From Dokdonella_A sp963834755 (GTDB lineage Bacteria; Pseudomonadota; Gammaproteobacteria; Xanthomonadales; Rhodanobacteraceae), in NCBI GenBank assembly GCA_963834755.1, contig CAWICQ010000012.1, forward strand, positions 1 through 64,000: a stretch of 64,000 nucleotides of DNA. The letters are read 5' to 3'. Numbering within the stretch: the stretch's first letter is position 1; each line of letters opens with the position of its first letter. The notes beneath the pieces were generated by a model. The model was not told where the DNA came from. It saw only the letters and a list, made by a program, of their open reading frames with translations, and made no database searches. The position numbers and the translations under genes were made by a program. Below, piece by piece: positions 19,205-27,952 of the stretch.

Positions 19205-19370
19205 AGGATTTTCGCCCTGCGGGCGGCAAACGCTTCGGGTGAAAAAATGACGGTTTGCATCGGGCCGGGTTGTGCACTAGCGTGCGAGCCCCTATTTCCA
19301 ACCCATTGCCGTCAATCAGCGAGCGGTCGCCGATTCGCGGACCGATTCCCAATTCCCGATTTCCGATTCC
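19136..19370. repeat. Inverted pair of GGGAATC-type repeats flanking the yhdP-tldD gap
   Basis: The left arm (about 19138-19165) is a tandem run of GGAATCGGGAATC units. The right arm (19343-19370) is its inverse, matching at about 25 of 28 positions. The left arm codes the last residues of YhdP; the right arm ends at the base before the tldD ATG, so tldD has no visible Shine-Dalgarno sequence. A related inverted pair lies upstream of purA. Confidence 0.85.
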
Positions 19371-20813
19371 ATGAGTGAACTGATCACGCAGGCCGAACAA
19401 CGGCTGCTGCGGCCCGGCGGCCTTTCCGCGAACGATCTCGAGCGCGTTTTCGCGCGCCTGACCGGTCCGTCGATCGACGCCGCCGATCTCTATTTCCAGC
19501 ATTCGCGCAGCGAGTCGTGGGTGCTCGAGGACGGCATCGTCAAGGACGGCAACCATTCGATCGAGCAGGGCGTCGGCGTGCGCGCATTGTCCGGCGAAAA
19601 GACCGGCTTCGCCTATTCGGACGAGATCGTGCTGCCGGCGTTGCTGGACGCAGCCGGCTCCGCGCGCGCGATCGCACAAAGCGGTGCAAACGGCACCGGC
19701 AAACCGCTGGCCGTTGCGACAGGACGCGCGCTCTATCCCGCGATCGATCCGATCGAAACACTGTCGAGCGAAGCGAAGATCGCGCTGCTGCGCGAGCTCG
19801 ATGCGCTGTGCCGCTCGCTCGATCCGCGCGTCAAGCAGGTCATCGTGAGCATCGCCGCAAGTCTCGAAACGATTTTGCTCGCGGGCTCGGACGGCACGCT
19901 CGCCGCCGACGTGCGTCCGCTCGTGCGCATCAACGTGCAGATCATCGCCGAGCAGAACGGCCGTCGCGAATCCGGCAGCGCCGGCGGCGGCGGGCGCTAC
20001 GGATTCAAGGAACTCGTCGAAAACGGCCGCGCGCACGGTTTCGCGCGCGAGGCCGTGCGCACGGCACTCGTCAATCTCGAATCGGTGGACGCGCCCGCCG
20101 GCAACATGACGGTCGTGCTCGGGCCCGGCTGGCCTGGCGTGTTGCTGCACGAAGCGATCGGCCATGGTTTCGAAGGTGATTTCAATCGCAAGGGCACATC
20201 GGCGTTCGCCGGCATGCTCGGCGAAAAGGTCGCAGCCCCCGGCGTCACCGTCGTCGACGACGGCACGCTCGCGGGTCGACGCGGTTCGCTCTCGATCGAC
20301 GATGAAGGCACGCCGACGAATTGCACGGTGCTGGTCGAGAACGGCGTCATGAAAGGCTTCATGCAGGACAAGCTCAATGCGCGCTTGATGGGCATGGCGC
20401 CGACCGGCAACGGCCGCCGCGAATCGTTCGCGCATCTGCCGATGCCGCGCATGACCAACACCTACATGCTGCCCGGCGAGCGCGATCCTGGCGAGATCAT
20501 CGCGTCGGTCGAGAAAGGCTTGTACGCCGTCAATTTCGGCGGCGGCCAGGTCGACATCACCAACGGCAAGTTCGTGTTTTCGGCCAGCGAGGCGTATTTG
20601 ATCGAGAACGGCAAGATCACGCGACCGGTCAAGGGTGCGACGCTGGTCGGCTCGGGTCCGGAAGTGCTGACGCGCGTTTCGATGATCGGCAACGATCTCA
20701 AGCTCGACGAAGGCGTCGGCGTGTGCGGCAAGGATGGGCAGAGCGTTCCCGTTGGCGTCGGGCAGCCGACATTGAAGATCGATGCGATGACGGTGGGTGG
20801 GACGGCGGCCTAG
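19371..20813 (+). CDS. tldD: Metalloprotease TldD
   Basis: TldD is the catalytic half of the TldD/TldE(PmbA) heterodimeric zinc protease that trims unfolded peptides and matures some modified peptides. The 480-residue product carries the HExxxH zinc motif HEAIGH at 260-265 in VLLHEAIGHGFEGDFNRKGTSAF. It also has the cysteine-less C-terminal half with YAVNFGGGQVDITNGKFVFSASEAYLIENGKI. The ATG abuts a dispersed repeat and lacks a Shine-Dalgarno sequence. The partner pmbA lies 610 bases away on the same strand, beyond the opposite-strand yjgA. Confidence 0.96.
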   Translation: MSELITQAEQRLLRPGGLSANDLERVFARLTGPSIDAADLYFQHSRSESWVLEDGIVKDGNHSIEQGVGVRALSGEKTGFAYSDEIVLPALLDAAGSARAIAQSGANGTGKPLAVATGRALYPAIDPIETLSSEAKIALLRELDALCRSLDPRVKQVIVSIAASLETILLAGSDGTLAADVRPLVRINVQIIAEQNGRRESGSAGGGGRYGFKELVENGRAHGFAREAVRTALVNLESVDAPAGNMTVVLGPGWPGVLLHEAIGHGFEGDFNRKGTSAFAGMLGEKVAAPGVTVVDDGTLAGRRGSLSIDDEGTPTNCTVLVENGVMKGFMQDKLNARLMGMAPTGNGRRESFAHLPMPRMTNTYMLPGERDPGEIIASVEKGLYAVNFGGGQVDITNGKFVFSASEAYLIENGKITRPVKGATLVGSGPEVLTRVSMIGNDLKLDEGVGVCGKDGQSVPVGVGQPTLKIDAMTVGGTAA

Positions 20814-20836
20814 ACGATGCTATTCCCCTCTCCCAA

Positions 20837-20869
20837 CCCTCTCCCCGCCGCTTCGCGATGGGGAGAGGG
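20837..20869. terminator. Putative bidirectional terminator or repeat hairpin between tldD and yjgA
   Basis: A perfect 10-base inverted repeat, CCCTCTCCCC (20837-20846) and GGGGAGAGGG (20860-20869), lies between the convergent tldD and yjgA stops (20813 and 20870). It has no U-run on either side, so termination is inferred from its position. It may equally be another dispersed repeat family. Confidence 0.5.
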
Positions 20870-21394
20870 CTAAAGGAACAACTCGCGCAGTTCGCGAAAC
20901 AGCTCGCGAAACGCATGCAACGGTTTTTCAGCATCACGCTCGGCCCGCGCGTTGCGCGCAAGCTGGCGCAAACGCGGTCGATCCGCCGATGGATGCAACG
21001 CGAGCAGCTCGTCGAGCGCCGCGTCTCCTTCGTCGATCAGGCGGGAACGCCACGCTTCGAGCCGATGCAGCACGACGGCATCGTGATGCGCCTGCGCGCG
21101 ATCGCGCTCGAGCGCGTTGCGGATCGGTTCGAGTTCGCTCTCGTCGAGCTTGCGCAGCTGTTTGGCGAGAAACTGCGTCTGGCGCTTGCGCGCGATGTGC
21201 GACGTGACCGCGCGCGTCCGTGCGACTTCGGCGCGGAGCTCGTCGTCGAGCGGCAGGCGCGAGAGCTCTGCGCCGCTCAACGACGCCAGCGCTTCGGCGA
21301 GCTTGAAGATTTCGAGCGCATCGCGCCGCTGCTGGCTCCGGCTCGGGCCGCGCAGCTCGTCGCTGGGATCGCTCGGTAGATCGCGCTGGCGCAT
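20870..21394 (-). CDS. yjgA: DarP/YjgA 50S-assembly associated protein (DUF615)
   Basis: YjgA (DarP) associates with late 50S ribosomal assembly intermediates. The 174-residue product is alpha-helical and charged, with the family's core SRSQQRRDALEIFKLAEALASLSGAELSRLPL, AVTSHIARKRQTQFLAKQLRK and a C-terminal DRPRLRQLARNARAERDAEKP. The gene is divergent from pmbA with a gap of only 29 bases, the same pairing as yjgA/pmbA in E. coli. It converges on tldD. Confidence 0.93.
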   Translation of the reverse strand: MRQRDLPSDPSDELRGPSRSQQRRDALEIFKLAEALASLSGAELSRLPLDDELRAEVARTRAVTSHIARKRQTQFLAKQLRKLDESELEPIRNALERDRAQAHHDAVVLHRLEAWRSRLIDEGDAALDELLALHPSADRPRLRQLARNARAERDAEKPLHAFRELFRELRELFL

Positions 21395-21423
21395 CAGGAC
21401 ATCACAACCCGTTACATCAAGAC

Positions 21424-22779
21424 ATGAACGACATCATCATCGACAAAGATACCAGTTTGGCCGAGCTCGGCCGTCTCAAGGACATCGCCGAGGACGTGAT
21501 TCGGCGTTGCCGCGCGAAAGGCGCCAGCGAAGCCGATGTGGCGGCTAGCGTCGACGCAGGCCTCAGCGTCAACGTGCGCCTGGGCGAGGTCGAAACCGTC
21601 GAGCGCACGCGCGATCGCGGCGTATCGGTCACGGTGTATTTCGGCCGGCGCAAGGGTTCGGCGAACACGGCCGATCTCGATCCGAAATCGATCGAGCAGA
21701 CGATCGATCACGCCTGCGCGATCGCGCGTTACACCGAGGAAGATCCCGCGAACGGCTTGGCCGATCCGCGGTTGCTCGCGCGCGAGATTCCCGATCTCGA
21801 CCTCTGGCATCCGTGGGATATCACGGCCGAGGAAGCGATCCGTCTCGGTGTCGAGATCGAAGATGCGGGCCGCGCGTTCGATCCGCGCATCGATAATTCC
21901 GAAGGCGCATCGGTGCAGGTCGGCGCGTCGATGACGGCCTACGCGAATTCGCTCGGTTTCAGCGGCACCGAGCGCGGCACGCGGCATTCGCTGTCATGCG
22001 CGCTGATCGCCGAGGACGACGCCGGCATGCAGCGCGACTACTGGTACGACACGGCGCGCGAAGCACGCGATTTCAGACCCGCCGCGGAAATCGGGCGCAA
22101 GGCCGCGGAGCGGACCGTCGCGCGGCTCGGCGCGCGAAAACTTTCGACGCGCGAATGTCCTGTCTTGTTCGTGCCGGAGACTGCGCGCGGCGTGATCGGC
22201 CATTTCCTTTCGGCGGTGAGCGGCGGCGCGCTGTATCGGCGCGCGAGTTTCCTCGTCGATCACGTCGGCAAGCGCATCTTTCCGCAATGGATGACGATCG
22301 TCGAACGGCCGCATATTCCGCGCGGACACGGCTCGACCGCATTCGACGCCGAGGGCGTGGCGACGCGCGATTCGGATCTCATCCGCGACGGCGTGCTCGC
22401 GCGCTACATTCTCGGCAGCTATTCCGCACGCAAGCTTGGACTCGAATCCACCGGCAATGCCGGCGGCGTGCACAACGTCATCGTCGAGCCGGGCACGGAA
22501 GATTTTCCGGCGTTGCTCAAGCGCATGGGTACCGGACTCGTCGTCACCGAATTGATGGGGCAGGGCGTCTCGTTGATCACCGGCGACTATTCGCGCGGCG
22601 CCTCGGGTTTCTGGGTCGAGAACGGCGAGATCGCGTATCCGGTCGAAGAAATCACGATCGCATCGAACCTGCGCGACATGTTCCAGCGCATCGACGCGGT
22701 CGGCCGCGATGTCGATCCGCGCTCGCATATCTTGAGCGGATCGATTCTTATCGAACGCATGACGGTCGCTGGCGAGTAG
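21424..22779 (+). CDS. pmbA: PmbA/TldE metalloprotease subunit
   Basis: PmbA (TldE) is the non-catalytic partner of TldD. The 451-residue product has the family N-terminus (AEDVIRRCRAKGASEADV), VNVRLGEVETVERTRDRGVSVTVYFGRRKGSANT and the C-terminal half with GNAGGVHNVIVEPGTEDFPALL, MGQGVSLITGDYSRGASGFWVENGEI and the ending FQRIDAVGRDVDPRSHILSGSILIERMTVAGE. As expected for TldE it lacks the HExxxH motif of TldD. Its start is ATG 21424. Together with tldD in the same window it provides the full heterodimer. Confidence 0.96.
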   Translation: MNDIIIDKDTSLAELGRLKDIAEDVIRRCRAKGASEADVAASVDAGLSVNVRLGEVETVERTRDRGVSVTVYFGRRKGSANTADLDPKSIEQTIDHACAIARYTEEDPANGLADPRLLAREIPDLDLWHPWDITAEEAIRLGVEIEDAGRAFDPRIDNSEGASVQVGASMTAYANSLGFSGTERGTRHSLSCALIAEDDAGMQRDYWYDTAREARDFRPAAEIGRKAAERTVARLGARKLSTRECPVLFVPETARGVIGHFLSAVSGGALYRRASFLVDHVGKRIFPQWMTIVERPHIPRGHGSTAFDAEGVATRDSDLIRDGVLARYILGSYSARKLGLESTGNAGGVHNVIVEPGTEDFPALLKRMGTGLVVTELMGQGVSLITGDYSRGASGFWVENGEIAYPVEEITIASNLRDMFQRIDAVGRDVDPRSHILSGSILIERMTVAGE

Positions 22780-23020
22780 CGCCAACCTCCGTCGTTACGA
22801 CGGTCGTCCGCTGCTCCGGACATGCGGCTTGGAAGCCAACGCCCGGGCGCGAATGTCGCGTGAAGATCGCATCCACTCACGTCGACCGAGCCGCGTGAAA
22901 GCGTCGGGCCTTCGTACACGCGCTCGCGAGGCGTGACTTCCGACTCACGTGACTTCCAGCGATTGAATTCGGCGCATCGATGCGAAATAGTGTTCGCGTC
23001 TTCCTTCCGGAGCACCGCGC

Positions 23021-23434
23021 ATGAGCGACACCGACAGCGTGACACCGACCGCAGCAGAGCCGGCTGTGCCGGCGCCTACCGTCAGCGAAGAGCGCACCTG
23101 GGCGATGCTCGGACATCTTTCGGCGTTCACCGCGTTCATCACCGGCATCGGTTGCGTACTCGGTCCGTTGATCGTGTGGCTCATCAAGCGCGACACGATG
23201 CCGTTCGCCGGAGAGCAGGCGAAGGAAGCGCTGAACTTCAACATCTCGATGATCATCGCGTTCGCCGCGCTCTGGCTGTTCACGATCCTGACGCTCGGCA
23301 TCGGACTCTTGATCGTCGTTCCGGCGGGCTTGGCGTTGTTCGTCGGCTGGCTCGTGTTGACGATCATCGCCGCGGTCAAGGCGAACGCGGGCGAGCACTA
23401 TCGCTATCCGTTCACGCTGCGACTGGTGAAGTGA
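23021..23434 (+). CDS. DUF4870 membrane protein
   Basis: The 137-residue product has a short Pro/Ala/Thr-rich cytosolic N-terminus, then EERTWAMLGHLSAF, the typical opening of DUF4870 (Tic20-like) proteins. Three hydrophobic segments follow, at about residues 30-52, 73-92 and 94-116. The conserved FAGEQAKEALNFNISM sits between the first and second. The C-terminus AGEHYRYPFTLRLVK is also typical. The biochemical role of the family is unknown. It stands alone between pmbA and the convergent ispA. Confidence 0.88.
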   Translation: MSDTDSVTPTAAEPAVPAPTVSEERTWAMLGHLSAFTAFITGIGCVLGPLIVWLIKRDTMPFAGEQAKEALNFNISMIIAFAALWLFTILTLGIGLLIVVPAGLALFVGWLVLTIIAAVKANAGEHYRYPFTLRLVK

Positions 23435-23474
23435 CGATCGAGGTCGCGCAGCGCCCGACCAGACTGCGCGCGAC

Positions 23475-24383
23475 CTAACTCGATCGTTCGGCCACAAAGC
23501 GCGCGAGATCGCGCAGCGGTTTGGCGCGCGCGCCGAGCGCATCGATCGCGCCGAGGGCGCTCGTCGTCAGCGCGGCAAGCTCCGCACGCGAAGCATCGAC
23601 GCCGAGAATCGCCGGATACGTCGGTTTCGACGCAGCCGCGTCCTTGCCCGCCGTTTTACCGAGCTGCTCGGTGCCCGCTTCGATATCGAGCAGGTCGTCG
23701 CGCACCTGGAAGGCGAGACCTATCGCATGACCGTAGCGTTCGAGCGCGTCGAGTGTCGCCGCATCGCCGACACCGGCGACGAGCGCGCCGAGCCGCACCG
23801 ACGCGCGGATCAGCGCGCCGGTCTTGTGCACATGCATGCGTTCGAGCTCGTCGGCGCTGAGCTTCTTGCCGACGGCCGCAAGATCGAACGCCTGGCCGCC
23901 GGCCATTCCGTGCGAACCGCAGGCCGCGGCGAGCGTCTGCAACATCGCGACGCGCACTTCGGCCGCGACATCGAGCGCGGCATCGTGTGCGAGCAGCTCG
24001 AACGCGAGCGCCTGCAGCGCGTCGCCGGCGAGGATCGCCATCGCTTCGCCGAACACGACATGACAGGTCGGGCGCCCGCGCCGCAGGCTGTCGTCGTCCA
24101 TCGCCGGCAGATCATCGTGCACGAGCGAGTACGCGTGGATGATCTCGACCGCGGCCGCAGCCGCATCGAGTCGTTCAAGCGGCGCGCCGAGTGTTTGCCC
24201 CGCCGCGTACACGAGCAGAGGACGCAAACGCTTGCCTCCGCCGAGGACCGCATAGCGCATCGCGCGGTGCAATTCGATCGGCGGCTGGTTTTCCGACGGC
24301 AATACGCGCGCGAGCACGACATCGGCGCGTGTGGAAAGGACCAGGAGTTCGGGAGACAGTTCGCTCACAAGATGTTTTTGCAC
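23475..24383 (-). CDS. ispA: Farnesyl diphosphate synthase (short-chain polyprenyl synthase)
   Basis: IspA condenses IPP with DMAPP and GPP to give farnesyl diphosphate for quinones and undecaprenol. The 302-residue product has the first Asp-rich motif DDLPAMDDD at 90-98 and the second DDLLD at 229-233. It also has GGGKRLRPLLVYAAG at 48-62 and the HxxKTGxLI signature (MHVHKTGALIRASV). The length and motifs fit bacterial FPP synthase. It is the last gene of a tilS-xseB-ispA run; xseB-ispA is a widespread pair. A dispersed repeat lies in the 148-base gap upstream. Confidence 0.94.
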   Translation of the reverse strand: MQKHLVSELSPELLVLSTRADVVLARVLPSENQPPIELHRAMRYAVLGGGKRLRPLLVYAAGQTLGAPLERLDAAAAAVEIIHAYSLVHDDLPAMDDDSLRRGRPTCHVVFGEAMAILAGDALQALAFELLAHDAALDVAAEVRVAMLQTLAAACGSHGMAGGQAFDLAAVGKKLSADELERMHVHKTGALIRASVRLGALVAGVGDAATLDALERYGHAIGLAFQVRDDLLDIEAGTEQLGKTAGKDAAASKPTYPAILGVDASRAELAALTTSALGAIDALGARAKPLRDLARFVAERSS

Positions 24384-24435
24384 GCGGTACGGTGAGTGAT
24401 CGGAAGCGTAGAACAGCGTGCGCGGTTGTTGAAGA

Positions 24436-24455
24436 GTGCGGCCAGGGATGGCCGC
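24436..24455. repeat. Dispersed GCGGCCATCC-type palindrome, copy 1
   Basis: The reverse complement reads GCGGCCATCCCTGGCCGCAC, itself a near-palindrome (GCGGCCA/TGGCCGC). Two more copies lie at 30393-30412 (inside hflX) and 30896-30915 (hflX-hflK gap). This copy lies between xseB and ispA. Confidence 0.75.
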
Positions 24456-24531
24456 GTTGGATTCGCAGATGGCATGCCCATCACGCCGGCGAGTGGCAAC
24501 TGGAAGTAGCGATCAAGGACGATCGCAAGAG

Positions 24532-24774
24532 CTACGGCGTATCGAACGGCACCGCGCTTTCGGGTGCCGTCGGATCGAGCAGCTGTTTCACGCGCAGTTC
24601 GGCCTGCTCGAGCGCGTTCTGGCAGTTGCGATACAGCGCGATGCCGCGCTCGAACGACTTGAGCGAGTCGTCGAGGCTGAGCTCGCCCTGTTCCATGCGC
24701 GACACCAGCTGTTCGAGCTCGTCGAGCGATTTTTCGAAGTCTGCGATCTGGGACGTGTCGGCGGTCGGCGGCAT
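24532..24774 (-). CDS. xseB: Exodeoxyribonuclease VII small subunit
   Basis: XseB forms the small-subunit sheath of exonuclease VII, a single-strand-specific DNase. The 80-residue product has the family's two-helix core: DFEKSLDELEQLVSRMEQGELSLDDSLKSFERGIALYRNCQNALEQAELRVKQLL, the diagnostic XseB pattern. The length matches the E. coli protein (80). It sits between tilS and ispA. The large subunit xseA is not in this window. Confidence 0.95.
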   Translation of the reverse strand: MPPTADTSQIADFEKSLDELEQLVSRMEQGELSLDDSLKSFERGIALYRNCQNALEQAELRVKQLLDPTAPESAVPFDTP

Positions 24775-24796
24775 GGCGCGAACGCTAGCTCAGCGC

Positions 24797-26143
24797 TCAG
24801 GCAAGATCAATCGTCGCGGTGGCGCTGGCGGACCAGTCGAGCCGGGCGTCCACGCGCGCGAGGAGTTTGGCGCCTGCGTCGCTGATCCAGAGATCGGCGA
24901 CGGCGAGCAACGCGCCGTCGGCGTCGAAGATGAGCGGCAGGCGGCTCCGCTGCCAGGGCGGAATGCCCGCTTCCTGCAGAAGATCGCGCAACTCGCGCGT
25001 GTGCGCGCCGCCGCTGAGGCGCAGGCTTTCGCCGCCGCGGCGAAAACGCACGCTCGCCGGTTGGTCGAAGCGCGGTGATCCACCCGGGGTAACGGAAAGC
25101 AACCGCAGCGTGCCCGTCTCGGCCGGCAGCGCGAGCGCTTCGCCGGTGAACTCGGCGCTCCAGTCGAGCGGAGGAAGCTGCAGCGGCGGCACCGCATAAA
25201 GGAGATCGCGATAGCGCCGAACCTCGACGCCCGGCCAGCGCACGCACGGCTGGCGATCTTCGCCGGCCTCGCCGAGCTGGCGAACGAGCTCGGCGACCTG
25301 GAATTGCGTCGGTTCGGGTAACGCGATGCTGCGCAGCCAGCGGCGCAGGACCGGATCGCGCAACGCATCCGGGAGCAGCAGCCATTCGCGAAAACGCAAC
25401 GTCGCCGGATCGAGACCTTGCGCGCGCGCCAGCGCGCGCTCGGCTTCATCGTCGATGAAATCCGCGGCAGCGCGCGCCCACGCCGCGCTTTGCGCGATGC
25501 TGGTTTCGGCTTCGGGCCAGCGCCGGATGATGCGCGGCAGGATCTCGATGCGCAGGAAATTGCGATCGAGCGATACATCCGCGTTGCTCGGATCCTCGAT
25601 CCAGGTCAGGTGATGGCGCTCGGCATAGCCGCGCAACGTCGCGCGCGGAAGCGTGAGAAACGGCCGCCACGCAAGCCCCTGACCGAGCCGGCGCAGAGCG
25701 CGCATCGCGCCCAGTCCTTCCGGACCGGCACCGCGCAGCAGCTTCAGCAGCACGGTCTCGGCCTGATCGTCGCGATGATGACCGAGCGCGACGATCTCGC
25801 CTTCGGCGAGCATCGCCTCGATCGCTCCGTAGCGTGCACGGCGCGCGGTCGCTTCGAGACCGAGCCCCGGCGCGCGCGCGACTTCGACCGTGCGCACTTC
25901 GAGCGGCACGTCGATCGCTTCGGCGAATTCCTTGCAGCGCCGCGACCACATCGCGCTGTCGGCGTGCAGTCGATGGTCGACGTGCACGGCGCGCAGACCG
26001 CGTTCGCGCGCGAGGCGCGATTGGGCGAGCGCGTGCAGCAACACGGTCGAATCGAGACCACCGCTGTGCGCCACCAGCAGCGGTCCGCTCGGCACGTCGG
26101 CAAGCGTGCTTTCGATCAGGTCGCGGACGCGTCGGTCGGCCAT
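24797..26143 (-). CDS. tilS: tRNA(Ile)-lysidine synthase
   Basis: TilS attaches lysine to C34 of the tRNA-Ile(CAU) anticodon, so it reads AUA rather than AUG. The 448-residue product has the PP-loop ATP motif SGGLDS at 27-32, then VHVDHRLHADSAMW, GHHRDDQAETVLLKLLRGAG and the TilS-specific region FLRIEILPRI. A C-terminal substrate-binding domain ends near WQRSRLPLIFDADGALLAVADLWIS. The start ATG 26143 fits the domain. The gene is 18 bases downstream of a small membrane protein gene and 22 bases upstream of xseB, so it is probably in one operon with them. Confidence 0.94.
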   Translation of the reverse strand: MADRRVRDLIESTLADVPSGPLLVAHSGGLDSTVLLHALAQSRLARERGLRAVHVDHRLHADSAMWSRRCKEFAEAIDVPLEVRTVEVARAPGLGLEATARRARYGAIEAMLAEGEIVALGHHRDDQAETVLLKLLRGAGPEGLGAMRALRRLGQGLAWRPFLTLPRATLRGYAERHHLTWIEDPSNADVSLDRNFLRIEILPRIIRRWPEAETSIAQSAAWARAAADFIDDEAERALARAQGLDPATLRFREWLLLPDALRDPVLRRWLRSIALPEPTQFQVAELVRQLGEAGEDRQPCVRWPGVEVRRYRDLLYAVPPLQLPPLDWSAEFTGEALALPAETGTLRLLSVTPGGSPRFDQPASVRFRRGGESLRLSGGAHTRELRDLLQEAGIPPWQRSRLPLIFDADGALLAVADLWISDAGAKLLARVDARLDWSASATATIDLA

Positions 26144-26161
26144 CGTTTTGCGTCAGCTCGA

Positions 26162-26773
26162 TCAGTGACGGGTTGCGCCGAGCGCACGCGTGTAGGCGGC
26201 GTCGACCGTAGCGGCGAAGTTTCCGAGCTCCTGGACGATGCCGCCACAGAACCCGACCGGCATCGGCTGGCCGCGCATCAGGAGATCGAGCAGCTTGCCG
26301 TGCGCCTCGATGTACATCTTCTGCCGGCCGTACGCTTCGGCGACCACCTGCGCGCGATCGAAATCCATGTGCGCGAATGCTTGCGTGGCGATCGCGGTCT
26401 CGTACGCCGCGTCGAGCAGAACCGGAATGCCGGCTCCGTTCCAGCCTTCGTATTCGTTGCACGGTTTGACCGGCGCATCCGCCTGCACTTTCGTCAGCGC
26501 GGCCGTCAGGCCTTGCAGGTGTTCGTGTTGCGCGCGCATCGCGGCCCGGTTCGCGGCAAGCTCGGTGTTGACCGCTTTCATCGCGTCGGCGACGTTCTGC
26601 GCGGTCTCGCGCGCCTTCTTCCAGTCGTCGATCGCGAGCGCGAGCAGAATGCCGAGCACGACGACAAAAAGCTGCAGCGCGACATCGCCGAGGCTGATCG
26701 ATTCACGGCGGAACCATGCGCGTCGAATCGCGGCTCGCGCAACTTCGGATTCGCGACGATCCCTTAATTCCAC
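26162..26773 (-). CDS. Unrecognised single-pass membrane protein
   Basis: I do not recognise the family with confidence. The frame gives about 203 residues from GTG 26773. It has a charged N-terminus, one membrane segment (about residues 28-49, DVALQLFVVVLGILLALAID) and then a helical region with coiled-coil character (ARETAQNVADAMKAVNTELAANRAAMRAQHEHLQGL). The C-terminal half contains two cysteines (KPCNEYEG, FCGGIVQEL). The layout resembles small anchored proteins with a periplasmic helical domain, such as DUF6090-like ones; that is a guess. The GTG start overlaps the end of tdh, its stop lying within the first few codons, so coupled translation is likely. An upstream ATG at 26794 is possible. 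Confidence 0.65.
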   Translation of the reverse strand: MELRDRRESEVARAAIRRAWFRRESISLGDVALQLFVVVLGILLALAIDDWKKARETAQNVADAMKAVNTELAANRAAMRAQHEHLQGLTAALTKVQADAPVKPCNEYEGWNGAGIPVLLDAAYETAIATQAFAHMDFDRAQVVAEAYGRQKMYIEAHGKLLDLLMRGQPMPVGFCGGIVQELGNFAATVDAAYTRALGATRH

Positions 26774-27801
26774 GAACAGACGACCTTCCCGCAATGGCCG
26801 GAATCCATCAGGTCGAAGCCCTTCTGGAAGTCGTCGATATAAATCTGATGCGTCAGGACCTTCTGCAGCGGAAAACCGGTGAGCACCATCTGCGTCATCT
26901 TGTACCAGGTTTCATACATGCGCCGGCCGTAGATGCCGTGCAGCACGAGGCCCTTGAAGATGACCTTGTCCCAATCGATACCGGCGCCTTTCGGCAGAAG
27001 GCCGAGCAGCGCGATCTTGCCGCCGTGGTACATGCAATCGAGCATGTCGTTGAACGCGCGCGGGTTGCCGCTCATTTCGAGGCCGACGTCGAAGCCTTCC
27101 ATGTGGAGATCTTTGACGACCTCCTTGACGGATTGCTTGGAAACGTTGACGACGCGCGTCGCACCCATGTCCGCGGCGAGCTTCAGGCGATAGTCGTTGA
27201 CGTCGGTAACAACGACGTTGCGCGCGCCGACGTGCTTGGCGATGCCGGCCGCGATGATGCCGATCGGGCCCGCGCCGGTAATCAGCACGTCTTCGCCGAT
27301 CAGGTCGAACTCGAGCGCGCAGTGCGCGGCGTTGCCGTACGGATCGAAGAATGCGGCGAGCTCGCTCGGGATCTGGTCCGGAATCGGCCAGAGGTTCGAC
27401 GCCGGCACGGCGACGTACTCGGCGAACGCGCCGTTGCGCGTGACGCCGATGCCGACCGTGTTCGGGCACAGATGCTGCTTGCCGGCGCGGCAATTGCGGC
27501 ACACGCCGCAGACGACGTGGCCTTCGGCCGACACCCGCTGGCCGACCGTGTAACCGCGCACGCCGGGTCCGATATCGACGATGCGGCCGACGAATTCGTG
27601 TCCGATCACGAGTCCCGGCTTGATCGTGCGCTGCGACCATTCGTCCCATTTGTAGATGTGAAGATCCGTGCCGCAGATTGCGGTCTTCTCGAGCTTGATC
27701 AGCACATCATTCGGTCCGATTTCCGGAATCGGAACCTGCTCCATCCAGATGCCCGGCGCGGCGTCGCGCTTGACCAGGGCTTTCATCGTTGCTTGGGACA
27801 T
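26764..27801 (-). CDS. tdh: L-threonine 3-dehydrogenase
   Basis: Tdh oxidises threonine to 2-amino-3-ketobutyrate with NAD. It is a zinc medium-chain dehydrogenase of 345 residues. Catalytic zinc ligands lie in ICGTDLHIYKWDEWSQRTI and GHEFVG; the structural zinc site is CGVCRNCRAGKQHLC. The Rossmann motif is GAGPIGIIAAGIAKHVGARNVVVTD. The WDEW and FDPYGNAAHCALEF segments are specific to Tdh rather than to general alcohol dehydrogenases. Its usual partner kbl is not adjacent. It is divergent from miaA, with about 150 bases between them. Confidence 0.95.
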   Translation of the reverse strand: MSQATMKALVKRDAAPGIWMEQVPIPEIGPNDVLIKLEKTAICGTDLHIYKWDEWSQRTIKPGLVIGHEFVGRIVDIGPGVRGYTVGQRVSAEGHVVCGVCRNCRAGKQHLCPNTVGIGVTRNGAFAEYVAVPASNLWPIPDQIPSELAAFFDPYGNAAHCALEFDLIGEDVLITGAGPIGIIAAGIAKHVGARNVVVTDVNDYRLKLAADMGATRVVNVSKQSVKEVVKDLHMEGFDVGLEMSGNPRAFNDMLDCMYHGGKIALLGLLPKGAGIDWDKVIFKGLVLHGIYGRRMYETWYKMTQMVLTGFPLQKVLTHQIYIDDFQKGFDLMDSGHCGKVVCSWN

Positions 27802-27952
27802 GGAAAGTGATCCTTGCGGGGTGGCGGATTATAGGGCCGAGAGATGGGGGCGAGCGTGGAAGGCGAAAGACGAAAAGCCAAACGTCGGCGCGCCGCCGAG
27901 AGCCGTTCGATCGGTGGCGCTTTCCATCGCCCGACGGCCCTAGAATCGAATC

